From Sphingomonas hylomeconis (GTDB taxonomy: Bacteria > Pseudomonadota > Alphaproteobacteria > Sphingomonadales > Sphingomonadaceae), in assembly GCF_025370105.1 (NCBI RefSeq), contig NZ_JANQBK010000008.1, positions 152,278-216,277 on the forward strand: 64,000 nucleotides of DNA. Reading direction: 5' to 3'. The position numbers and the translations under genes were made by a program. Shown piece by piece: positions 1-7,894 of the stretch; within the stretch, counting starts at the first letter, position 1; each line of letters starts with the position of its first letter. The notes below the pieces were generated by a model, which was not told where the DNA came from, did no database searches, and saw nothing but the letters and a program-made list of their open reading frames with translations.

Positions 1-207
1 TGCGATATGTAGTTCGTATTGCGGGGCGCTTGTCAAGCATGGCGGCATCGGTCGCGCGGCATCTGCCGGCGGCGCGATAGCGACGGATCAGCCGCCGACC
101 GTTGACGCGCGCCCCGACACGCGGCCATTATCCCCGAACGGCGGTCACCGCCGGGGCGTCGATCTTGCCGCCCCGCGGGTACGCGCCGCCCCAGCCCCTG
201 CAATTTC

Positions 208-897
208 ATGGCGACCAACATGCACTTCGACGATGTCATCCTGGGCCGCCGCAGCATCCGCGGCTATACCCCCGCCCCCGTCCCGCGCGCGCTGATCGCG
301 GAGGTGCTGACGCTTGCCATGCGCGCGCCATCCTCGATGAACACCCAGCCCTACCATTTCCATGTCGTCAGCGGTCCGGCGCTCGATGCGATCCGCGCGG
401 GCAATAGCGAGCGGATGATCGCCGGCGTGCCGCAATCGCGCGAGTTCCGGACCGGCATCGCGTTCGGCGGCGCGCACCGCGAGCGGCAGATCGGGGTCGC
501 CAAGCAGCTGTTTGCGGCAATGAACATCGCGCGCGACGACGCGGATGCGCGGCAGAATTGGGTGATGCGCGGCTTCCGGCAGTTCGACGCGCCGGTCTGC
601 GTCATCATCACCTATGATCGCGATCTGGCCGACAGCGACGATACCGCGTTCGACTGTGGCGCGGTCGCGACAGCGCTCGTCAATGCTGCCTGGTCGCGCG
701 GGCTCGGCACGGTGATCAACAGCCAGGGCATCATGCAATCCCCCGTGGTGCGTGAACATGCCCGCATCCCCGGCGACCAGGTGATCATGAAGAGCATCGC
801 GCTCGGCTGGCCCGATCACGATTTCTCGGCCAATGCTGTCGTGTCCGAACGCCGGTCGGTCGACGAAGCCGCGGTGTTCATCGGGTTCGACGACTGA
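208..897 (+). CDS. Nitroreductase-family FMN oxidoreductase
   Basis: Predicted flavin-dependent reductase of the nitroreductase fold, 229 residues, which is normal for the family. The N-terminal block with RRSIRGY (about residues 13-19) is the usual FMN-phosphate contact. The segment after it (MRAPSSMNTQPYHFHVV) matches the conserved APSSxNxQP stretch of the family, and the tail carries an IALGWPD motif typical of the C-terminal FMN region. Such enzymes reduce nitroaromatics, quinones or enones with NAD(P)H in the cytoplasm; the true substrate is not readable. The start could also be the second ATG four codons on. It stands alone, convergent with the sulfotransferase that follows. Confidence 0.9.
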   Translation: MATNMHFDDVILGRRSIRGYTPAPVPRALIAEVLTLAMRAPSSMNTQPYHFHVVSGPALDAIRAGNSERMIAGVPQSREFRTGIAFGGAHRERQIGVAKQLFAAMNIARDDADARQNWVMRGFRQFDAPVCVIITYDRDLADSDDTAFDCGAVATALVNAAWSRGLGTVINSQGIMQSPVVREHARIPGDQVIMKSIALGWPDHDFSANAVVSERRSVDEAAVFIGFDD

Positions 898-1001
898 GGG
901 GCTTCGAACGCCGGGCGCTGCGCCGCCGCGAAGGCGAACGCGCGCCGCCTCCGGCATCAGCCCGTTGCGCGCCGTGTCGCCGGCCCTTGCGGTAGCGGGG
1001 G

Positions 1002-1958
1002 TCACCCCGCCAGGGTGGCGCGTCGCCAGGCCTCGATCTCGTGCCAGAGTGGCATCATCGGCTCCAGCACGGCGGATACTTCCTGCCGGCGCGCCAGCCA
1101 CTTGTCCGGCGCGGGGGGCGACACGGTCGACGCCGATATCGGCAGGGGCTTAGCGCGCCAGCGCTCGCCGGCGGCACCCAGACCCAGCCACGCGCCGAGC
1201 CGCGACATCGTCGCTGCAGGATCGGCGACCAGTTCGGCATAGCTGATCGCCTGCGCCGCATCCGGCGCCGCGCGCACGCGATCGACGATTGCGCGGTTGC
1301 ACGCATCCCATTGAAAGGCAGCGATCTCGGCCAGCGATCGCCCGCGCAGGGTGCGCCAGCCGCGCGGCAGGGCGAAGCACCAGGCCGCGCGGTCCCAGCC
1401 CGGCAGGTGGCGGTATGTCACGAACTGGCCGGTCCGAAGCCCCGTCTCCCATCCCTCAATCAGGCTGGCGATGACGTCGGCGGGGTGGCGATACAGGAAG
1501 ACGAAGCGCGCGGCGGGAAACACCGCCTCCAGGAAGGGCAATGCCAGCGCATTGCGCGGCGTCTTCTCGATGATCGGGCGGCCCACGGCCTGGCGATCGG
1601 GCAGATCGTACAGCAGCCGGCCCGTATCATCGCGCAGCATCGCCAGGAACGCGCAGCGGAACTGCCGGATCGTCGCCGGATCGGCATGGCGGGCATCGAG
1701 CATGCCCGAATCGAAGGCGGCATTTTCCGCCGCCAGCTGCGGAAACTGGCGATAGACGACGTGCGATTCGCCGCCGATCGTCAGCGCGCCCGGCGTTCGG
1801 GCAAGCAGATCGAACAGCAAGGTGCTGCCCGAGCGCGGCGCCGACAGGATCATCGTCATATTCGACAGACGCGCGAGCAGCTCCGCATCGCTCAGGCGCT
1901 GCTCGTATCGGCGCGCGATCATGCCGATCCGCGCCCCCTCTGCCGCGGCGCTCGCCAC
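1002..1958 (-). CDS. Sulfotransferase-family protein
   Basis: Predicted PAPS-dependent sulfotransferase, 318 residues. The 5'-phosphosulfate loop is PRSGSTLLFD at about residues 41-50, and the 3'-phosphate motif lies in FLYRHPADVIAS near residue 155. No signal peptide is seen, so it should act in the cytoplasm. It is the last gene of a minus-strand series (TonB receptor, TPR-sulfotransferase, hydroxylase, SecB-like). Its start codon abuts the stop codon of the SecB-like gene with no gap, which suggests coupled translation. The acceptor is unknown. Membership of a receptor-linked cluster suggests a protein or oligosaccharide acceptor, which is inference. Confidence 0.88.
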   Translation of the reverse strand: MASAAAEGARIGMIARRYEQRLSDAELLARLSNMTMILSAPRSGSTLLFDLLARTPGALTIGGESHVVYRQFPQLAAENAAFDSGMLDARHADPATIRQFRCAFLAMLRDDTGRLLYDLPDRQAVGRPIIEKTPRNALALPFLEAVFPAARFVFLYRHPADVIASLIEGWETGLRTGQFVTYRHLPGWDRAAWCFALPRGWRTLRGRSLAEIAAFQWDACNRAIVDRVRAAPDAAQAISYAELVADPAATMSRLGAWLGLGAAGERWRAKPLPISASTVSPPAPDKWLARRQEVSAVLEPMMPLWHEIEAWRRATLAG

Positions 1959-2402
1959 CTAGCGCGACAATGCCTGGCCGCTCTTGCGCATCAGATCCGC
2001 ATACAGCGCGTCCCAATCGATCGGATCGAGCATCAGCGCCGGAAAGCTCGCCTTGACGATCATGCTGTCCAGCGCCTCGCGCAGATACGGAAACAGCGCA
2101 TTGGGGCAGACCGCGTGCAGGATGCGGTCCTTCATCGCCGCCTCGTAGCCGGCGACCTTGAACAGGCCGGCCTGCACGGCTTCGGCGAGATAGGCGGTCG
2201 CGCCGGCATTCTCCGCCGTGACGGTGATGCGCGTCGCCACCTCGAACGTATCCTCCGCCACCTGGCTGGCCGCCACATCGGTGTCGAGCGAGATGTCGGG
2301 CGCCCAGGCGCTGGTGAAGCTGTGATGCCCGCCCGGCGCCTCGAACGAGAAATCCTTGATGTAGATACGCAGGATCGAAAAGGTGGCGGGGGGCGGGTTC
2401 AT
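1959..2402 (-). CDS. SecB-like export chaperone (paralogue)
   Basis: 147-residue protein resembling SecB. It has an N-terminal beta strand pattern (RIYIKDFSFEAP), a Val/Thr-rich second strand pair, and the family feature ILHAVCPNALFPYLREAL, close to the SecB motif with CPxxLFPYAR. SecB holds preproteins unfolded and delivers them to SecA. It sits between an Asp/Asn hydroxylase and a sulfotransferase in a TonB-receptor operon rather than in a housekeeping locus, so it is likely a dedicated paralogue serving one exported client. The gene starts 24 bases after the hydroxylase stop. Confidence 0.85.
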   Translation of the reverse strand: MNPPPATFSILRIYIKDFSFEAPGGHHSFTSAWAPDISLDTDVAASQVAEDTFEVATRITVTAENAGATAYLAEAVQAGLFKVAGYEAAMKDRILHAVCPNALFPYLREALDSMIVKASFPALMLDPIDWDALYADLMRKSGQALSR

Positions 2403-2426
2403 GAGCGCATTCCTGTCGTGAGGGGA

Positions 2427-3035
2427 TCAGGCGACGAGCGTGCCGTCGCGGTCGAGCACGGATTCGCCCGGCTGGACGAAATCGAGGATCAGATGCACGC
2501 GCGCGGTCGCCCCCTCGTTGGACACGGCGTGCACCAGCCGGTTGTTGATCTCCCAGATCGCGCCCGGCTTCATCGCCACCTGTGTGTCGCCGACCTGGAA
2601 CCGGCAATCGTCGTTGCTGTGCACCGGCACATGGATGCGGTGGCAGCGTGACAGCGAATAGCCGCCATCGGCATGCGGCGTGATTTGCCCGCCGGGCTGA
2701 AGCCGCGTCAGGATCACGCGGACGAAATAGCCCGCGCCGTGCCGCGCGATCCAGCGCCGCTGGCGCAGCGTGCGGGCATAATGCGCGCGCACCGTGTGCA
2801 GGATCGGATCTATTACGGGTGCGAATTCGCCGAACGCCGGATGCACCGTCGGCGCGTGGTGACGATAATCGGCATCGAAGACCAACTTGATCGTGTTGGT
2901 GCTGGCATGCGCCTCGAACAGTTTCTGGCGCGTCTCGTCGTCATGCCAGCGCGCCTCGTCCAGCGCCGCGACCGCAGCCTGGAGCGGCGCGATATCGATC
3001 TCGCCGAGCGACGCGATTTCGCCTGCGAAGTTCAT
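2427..3035 (-). CDS. Aspartyl/asparaginyl beta-hydroxylase-domain protein
   Basis: 202-residue protein with the Fe(II)/2-oxoglutarate dioxygenase core of the Asp/Asn beta-hydroxylase family. Visible landmarks are TPHADGGYSLSRCHRIHVPV (metal His and strand) and the later WEINNRLVHAVSNEG (second His), followed by ARVHLILDF, where the Arg should bind 2-oxoglutarate. Known relatives hydroxylate Asp or Asn side chains in proteins or free amino acids. It overlaps the upstream TPR-sulfotransferase stop by four bases, so the two are translationally coupled. A cytoplasmic modifier of an exported protein fits the SecB-like neighbour, but the substrate is inferred only from context. Confidence 0.88.
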   Translation of the reverse strand: MNFAGEIASLGEIDIAPLQAAVAALDEARWHDDETRQKLFEAHASTNTIKLVFDADYRHHAPTVHPAFGEFAPVIDPILHTVRAHYARTLRQRRWIARHGAGYFVRVILTRLQPGGQITPHADGGYSLSRCHRIHVPVHSNDDCRFQVGDTQVAMKPGAIWEINNRLVHAVSNEGATARVHLILDFVQPGESVLDRDGTLVA

Positions 3036-4651
3036 CCTTCACTCCCTCCGACCAGACCTGCCGCGGCCAGCACCGCACGCGCCGGCGCCAGCGCGTCGCC
3101 ATAGCGCGCGGCATGATCGAGCGCCGATGTGTAGATCGGCTGGCGCACCTGCGCGAGGCTCGCGGTGTCGACCGGCGCGGTGTTGCGCTCGGGCGCGAGG
3201 CAGGCCGGATCCCATTCGAGCCCGAGGAACGACAGCACGCCGCGCATCGTCGCCTCCGGTGCGCTGACGAGCTCGCGATACGCCACGGTCATGATCCGCC
3301 CCGGCAGCCGTTGCTGCCAGTGATCCATCAGCGCGCGGTACGACAGATAATAATGCGCGGCTTCCTCCAGATCGTAGGAGAAATGGTGAAAGCCGAGCGA
3401 GAACATCTGCTTGTAGTTGGCCAGCACCGTATCGAGCGGATCGCGCACGGTATGGATGAAGCGCGCCTCGGGCAAAGCCTCCGCGATCAGCCCGAGATCG
3501 AGGAAGTTCATGTGATATTTGTCGGTGAACCACGCCCCGGCGAAATCGTCCGGCGCGGCGGTCGTGCGGTACAGATGACCGATCGCCGCGACATCCACGG
3601 GTCGCCCCTGCTGGGCATAGAAATGCTCGTGGAAGCCGGGGCCGCCGGCATAGCCGGTGGCGACCTTCATTGCTTCCTTGAAGTTGCCGAGTTCGCCCAT
3701 CGATCTGACATCGGCATGGCAGCCGAGCATGCGATCGAGCAGCGTGCTGCCCGTTCTTGGCAGGCCGACGATGAACAACGGGGCCGGTGCACCGCCCTGC
3801 TGCGCGGCAGGCACGGCGCGGTCGCGGAAGAAATCCGCGGTCAGCGCGAAGGCGCGCGCGCTGGCGTCGTGCGCATAAGGCATCAGCCCGCGCATGATCG
3901 CGCATCCCGATGCGAACTGCTCGAATGCCCCAGCATAATCCCGCACATCCTCGAGCGCCTTGCCGAGCGCGAAATGCGCCGCCGCCGCCTGCTCGCCATC
4001 CGGTGCGAGCGCGGGCAAGGCCTGCGCCACGAGCGCGGCGATCTCGCGCGCATCGTGCTGCCGCCGGACATAAGCGAGCAGGCGGATGCCGTGGCCGGAC
4101 ACGGGGTTGATCGCCAGCGCGCGCCGGAAACAGACCTCGGCCTCGGCCATCTCGCCGCTTTTCTGATGGATGTGCCCGAGATTGACGTGCACCGCGGCGT
4201 CGTCTGGATCGTCCACAAGCAGCACGGCATAGCCAGTGCGGGCGATCTCGAACATGCCGAGCTCATGCGCGGCGCGCGCGATCTCGTGCCGGGCCGCACG
4301 GTCGAGGTCGGTGCGCGCGGCCAGCGCCGTGACGAGCGGGATCGCCTGCTTGCGCGCGAAGGCCGCCATATGGCCGCGCAGCTGCAGCAGTTCGAGCTTG
4401 ATCGACCGGCCGTGTTGCGCCCCGGCCCGGCCCGCCACCGCCGCGGCGAACGTGCCGCACCCCAGATCGAGCAGCAGCGCCGCCTCGAGCCGCGCAAGGT
4501 CGAGCCCGGTGCCGCCGGTATCCTGGATCCGGTGTAGCTCGGCCAGCGCCGCGCGCGGATCCTGCGCGCGCAGCGCGGCGACGCGGGCCAGTCCGCGCCG
4601 CAGCCGCGCCGCGCCGAGCGTCGGAACATCGATCGTCATCGACCGCGTCAT
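3032..4651 (-). CDS. TPR-repeat sulfotransferase
   Basis: About 539 residues. The first half is helical tetratricopeptide repeats (for example a unit with HVNLGHIHQKSGEMAEAEVC). The second half is a sulfotransferase domain with the PAPS loop LPRTGSTLLDR near residue 297 and the 3'-phosphate motif HTVRDPLDTVLANY near residue 400. TPR plus sulfotransferase fusions are common beside TonB receptors in alphaproteobacteria; the TPR part probably docks a protein client. An ATG at 4651 was chosen because the longer open frame would run back into the receptor gene; an in-frame ATG at 4639 is possible. The gap to the receptor stop is about 43 bases. Confidence 0.88.
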   Translation of the reverse strand: MTRSMTIDVPTLGAARLRRGLARVAALRAQDPRAALAELHRIQDTGGTGLDLARLEAALLLDLGCGTFAAAVAGRAGAQHGRSIKLELLQLRGHMAAFARKQAIPLVTALAARTDLDRAARHEIARAAHELGMFEIARTGYAVLLVDDPDDAAVHVNLGHIHQKSGEMAEAEVCFRRALAINPVSGHGIRLLAYVRRQHDAREIAALVAQALPALAPDGEQAAAAHFALGKALEDVRDYAGAFEQFASGCAIMRGLMPYAHDASARAFALTADFFRDRAVPAAQQGGAPAPLFIVGLPRTGSTLLDRMLGCHADVRSMGELGNFKEAMKVATGYAGGPGFHEHFYAQQGRPVDVAAIGHLYRTTAAPDDFAGAWFTDKYHMNFLDLGLIAEALPEARFIHTVRDPLDTVLANYKQMFSLGFHHFSYDLEEAAHYYLSYRALMDHWQQRLPGRIMTVAYRELVSAPEATMRGVLSFLGLEWDPACLAPERNTAPVDTASLAQVRQPIYTSALDHAARYGDALAPARAVLAAAGLVGGSEG

Positions 4652-4694
4652 AGGAGCGTCACCCCGCCCCCGCCAGTGCCCGATGCCGCGCCCG

Positions 4695-7595
4695 TCAGAA
4701 CTTCGCCGAGAAGGTGAGCCCGACATAGCGATCGAAATCGCGCGGCACGTTTGCCTGCACCGCCGCCTGGCGGAAGAAGCGGCCGTCCGGCGTCGCGCCA
4801 TAGGTGGGATAGGCCTGCGCCACCCCGACCAGCTCCGGCACGACCGCCAGATCGCCACCGACCGCGCGGCTGCCCAGGCCATCGCCATAATCGGTTTTCA
4901 GGACATAATAATGCTTGGAAAACAGGTTCTTGACCGACAGGCCGAACGTGAAGCGATCATCCGCGGTGCTCGTGCCCAGAAACAGATTGTGGATCCCGAC
5001 GCCGGGCACCGTCGTGTTCTCGTTATTGTTCGCTTCGCCACCGTGGTTGGTGAACTCGGCCGAGCGGTAGCGGTAGTTCCAGCGGATGAACGTCGGCATG
5101 CCGGCCACTTTGAACGATACCGTCGCGTCACCGACCACGGTATCGACCGGCGCATTGGCCAGCCGTGCCCCGTCGAGCTGGAAGAAGCGGCCGCGCCGCG
5201 GGAAAGTATAATCGAAGAATTCGCCGTAATTGATCACGTCCGAACAATTGGTCGCCGCCCCGAAGCAGGGAATCGTCACGTCGGTGTCGGCGAAGCGCGC
5301 ATCGACATGGCTCCAGGCACCGTGCAGCGACAGGAAGTTGGTCACGCGCCAATCCGCCTCGGCATCGAAGCCCTTGGTCTTCAGCGTGCCCGCGTCGATG
5401 ATGTCGAAGCGGTTGATCGGCTGGCCACTGGCGGTCGGGTCGTTGGCGATGTTCTGCAGCCCGCCATTGACGATCGGGAACAGATCGTAATCGAGCAGCC
5501 GCAGCCGCTCCTGGTAATGATGGAAGTCGGTCTTGAAGTAGGTGAAGTTGACACGCAGCCGGCGATCGAACCATTCGCTGCGCGCGCCGAGCTCGAAGTT
5601 GCGCGAGCGTTCGGGCGAGATCGGATATTTGCTGTCGAGCCGCGCCTGGGTGATGTCGCTGTCGGAATGCCAGGCCGCGCCCTTATAGCCGGACGACAGG
5701 TTGGCGAAGAAGGTCAGGTCGCGGGTCGGCTGGAACAGCAGGGCGGCCTTGTAGCTGAACGCCCAATCGGACGCGGACTTGCCGATCGTCGTGAACGGCG
5801 TCGCGGGTGAGCGGATGTCGAGGTTGGCGGCCGGATCGAGCGTCGGCTGCCCGAAGAACGGGTTCCGGACGAAGATGCGCCGGCCATCGATCGTGATGCG
5901 GTTGCCCTCCGGATCGTTGATCCACAGCAGGGTCGGGCGCGTATCGATATTGGTCACGCCATCGTCGCGCACGTCGATCTTGTAGTTCTGATTCTCGTGC
6001 GTCAGGCGGCCGCCCAGCACCAGCGTGAGCTTCTCATGCAGATGCACGTTGCCCTGGCCGAACAGCGCCGCGTTGTGCGTGGTGATCACGTTGTTGCGAT
6101 ATTCGCGGTTGTAGATCAGATCGGACAGGCCGTTCTGCACGCCGACACCGGTGACGGCGGGATTCACCTCGTCGAAGCCGAACGCATAGCCGGCGCAATC
6201 GAGCAGGTTGAAATTGGCATCGACCGTCGACGTCGCCAGGCCCGGCTCCTGGCAGGCAAGCGTGCGCTGATCGCGTTCGACGCGCGAATATTGATAATAG
6301 GTGCCGGCGACGAAATCGATCGTCTCGCCGATCGGCGAGGCGATCCGCAATTCATGCTGGAAGGTCGTGCTGTCGACCGTGCCGGCGAAATTGAGCGGGA
6401 AGATATCGACCGCCACGCCGATCCCGGAATCGTTGGTATAGAGATCCGTCTCGCGCGCATGCAGCGTGGTCGTCAGATTATACCCGTTGGCGAGATCCTT
6501 GCTCCATTCGAGCGAGGTGCCGTACGATTTCTGGCCGCCATTGTCGCGGCCCGGCGACGCCGAGGTGCGATTGTTGTTCGGGCCGGCCGGCGTGTTCGAC
6601 AGTTCGTGCAGCCGCGTCTTGAGCAGGTTCGCCTGCTGTTCGGGCGTCAGGTTGAGCCCGTCGACCACCGATTGCGGGATCTGCCCGAACGCGTCGCCGA
6701 TCACGAAATCGTCGCGCCGCAGGAACACGCGGATACCGGGGCCGAAATTCAGATCCGCATAATCGGCGCGCGCCAGCAGGCGCGACGTGCCGTCGAATTC
6801 CTTGAGATACTGAACGCGCCCGCCATAGCCCGAGCTTTCGCCGCCATTGTCGCCGTCCTTGATGACGTTCGGCACCCAGCCCTGCTGTTTCTTGCCGTAC
6901 GCGTTGAGGCGCAGCGCCGAGCTGTCGCTGAGCGGCTGATTGAGCATGATCGAGGCGTTGACGCCGCCGAACAGCTGGCCCTCGCCCTCTTCGAGGTTCA
7001 TGTCGTAGCGGCCTTCGCGCCGCCCCAGCTTGGGGCGATTGGTGCGCACGAGCATCGCGCCGGCGACCGAATTCTTGCCGAACAGCGTGCCCTGCGGCCC
7101 CTTGAGCACTTCGATCGATTCGAGATCGTTGATGTCGCCGAACAGGCTGGAGTTGCGCGACTGCACCTCGCCATCGACGTTGATCGCCGCGCTCGGCTCG
7201 ATGCCGATGAACGACTGGTTCGAGCCCACGCCGCGGATCAGGAAGCCGACATTGCGCTGATCGTTATTCTCGCGGATCGAGATGCCGGTGACCAGCTGCT
7301 GGATATCTTTCAGCGTATCGGCGCCCTGCGCGCGCATCTGCGCACCGCTGACATGGCTGATCGTGACCGGCACGTCCTGGAGATTTTCCTCGCGACGCTG
7401 CGCGGTGACGACGATGTCGGTCAGGCCCTTGTCATCCTGCTCGGCCGGCTCCTGCCCTGGCGCTGCGCCGTCGACACCAGCGGGCACCGCCGTCGCGCCC
7501 TGCGCGTGCGCCGCCGCCGAAAACTGGACCGCGGTGATCGCTACCAGCGACGCGCCGAGCCGTAGCGCCAGCTTGCGGTGAAGATGCAGTGCCAT
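4695..7595 (-). CDS. TonB-dependent receptor, likely for GlcNAc/chitin oligosaccharides
   Basis: 966-residue outer-membrane receptor. It starts with a signal peptide ending in AAAHAQ, followed by a linker and the plug domain beginning near DIVVTAQRREENLQDVPVT. The plug has IRGVGSNQ and the LKGPQGTLFGKNS signature. The 22-strand barrel follows and ends in phenylalanine (LTFSAKF), as expected for BAM-assembled barrels. It is divergent from the exported hexosaminidase across a 299-base control region and heads the minus-strand modification-gene series. Chitin-oligosaccharide or GlcNAc uptake is inferred from these neighbours; the receptor sequence alone does not show the ligand. Confidence 0.93.
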   Translation of the reverse strand: MALHLHRKLALRLGASLVAITAVQFSAAAHAQGATAVPAGVDGAAPGQEPAEQDDKGLTDIVVTAQRREENLQDVPVTISHVSGAQMRAQGADTLKDIQQLVTGISIRENNDQRNVGFLIRGVGSNQSFIGIEPSAAINVDGEVQSRNSSLFGDINDLESIEVLKGPQGTLFGKNSVAGAMLVRTNRPKLGRREGRYDMNLEEGEGQLFGGVNASIMLNQPLSDSSALRLNAYGKKQQGWVPNVIKDGDNGGESSGYGGRVQYLKEFDGTSRLLARADYADLNFGPGIRVFLRRDDFVIGDAFGQIPQSVVDGLNLTPEQQANLLKTRLHELSNTPAGPNNNRTSASPGRDNGGQKSYGTSLEWSKDLANGYNLTTTLHARETDLYTNDSGIGVAVDIFPLNFAGTVDSTTFQHELRIASPIGETIDFVAGTYYQYSRVERDQRTLACQEPGLATSTVDANFNLLDCAGYAFGFDEVNPAVTGVGVQNGLSDLIYNREYRNNVITTHNAALFGQGNVHLHEKLTLVLGGRLTHENQNYKIDVRDDGVTNIDTRPTLLWINDPEGNRITIDGRRIFVRNPFFGQPTLDPAANLDIRSPATPFTTIGKSASDWAFSYKAALLFQPTRDLTFFANLSSGYKGAAWHSDSDITQARLDSKYPISPERSRNFELGARSEWFDRRLRVNFTYFKTDFHHYQERLRLLDYDLFPIVNGGLQNIANDPTASGQPINRFDIIDAGTLKTKGFDAEADWRVTNFLSLHGAWSHVDARFADTDVTIPCFGAATNCSDVINYGEFFDYTFPRRGRFFQLDGARLANAPVDTVVGDATVSFKVAGMPTFIRWNYRYRSAEFTNHGGEANNNENTTVPGVGIHNLFLGTSTADDRFTFGLSVKNLFSKHYYVLKTDYGDGLGSRAVGGDLAVVPELVGVAQAYPTYGATPDGRFFRQAAVQANVPRDFDRYVGLTFSAKF

Positions 7596-7894
7596 GATGT
7601 CCCCCTCGTTCTTTCGAGGGATAGTGCCAAAGAGCTACCAAAATGCAACATATATATAGCGCCATTTTACGTCATGCCGATTTGTGACATTTTTGCACAG
7701 GGTGACCGCAAGGCGGGCCGCAGGGCGAGGATGCAGGGTAGCTAGCGGTCTAACTCCGCCCAGATACGCCGTCCGCTCACTTGGCATAGCGTCGGCATCG
7801 CGCCCTATCCAGCGTTGACAGGTGCTGGAGCAATCCGCATCGTGGTACCAAAGAAGGTCCATTTTCAGCTTCAGATCAATGTTGGGAGATCGCC
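7596..7894. promoter_or_regulatory. Divergent control region between receptor and hexosaminidase
   Basis: Gene-free stretch holding both promoters. A TTGACA hexamer lies at 7815-7820 facing the hexosaminidase, but no convincing -10 box was found at standard spacing. TACCAAA occurs at 7636-7642 and the palindrome TGGTACCA at 7843-7850. Both resemble half-sites of the repeat seen in front of the PTS genes (16216-16248). These are candidate regulator sites only. An A/T-rich tract (atatatata, near 7650) is unusual for this GC-rich sequence. Confidence 0.35.

Noticed and set aside
4652..4888. An N-terminal extension of 79 codons on the TPR-sulfotransferase
   Set aside because: It would overlap the receptor coding region and encodes low-complexity Arg/Ser-rich sequence; the ATG at 4651 fits the TPR start.
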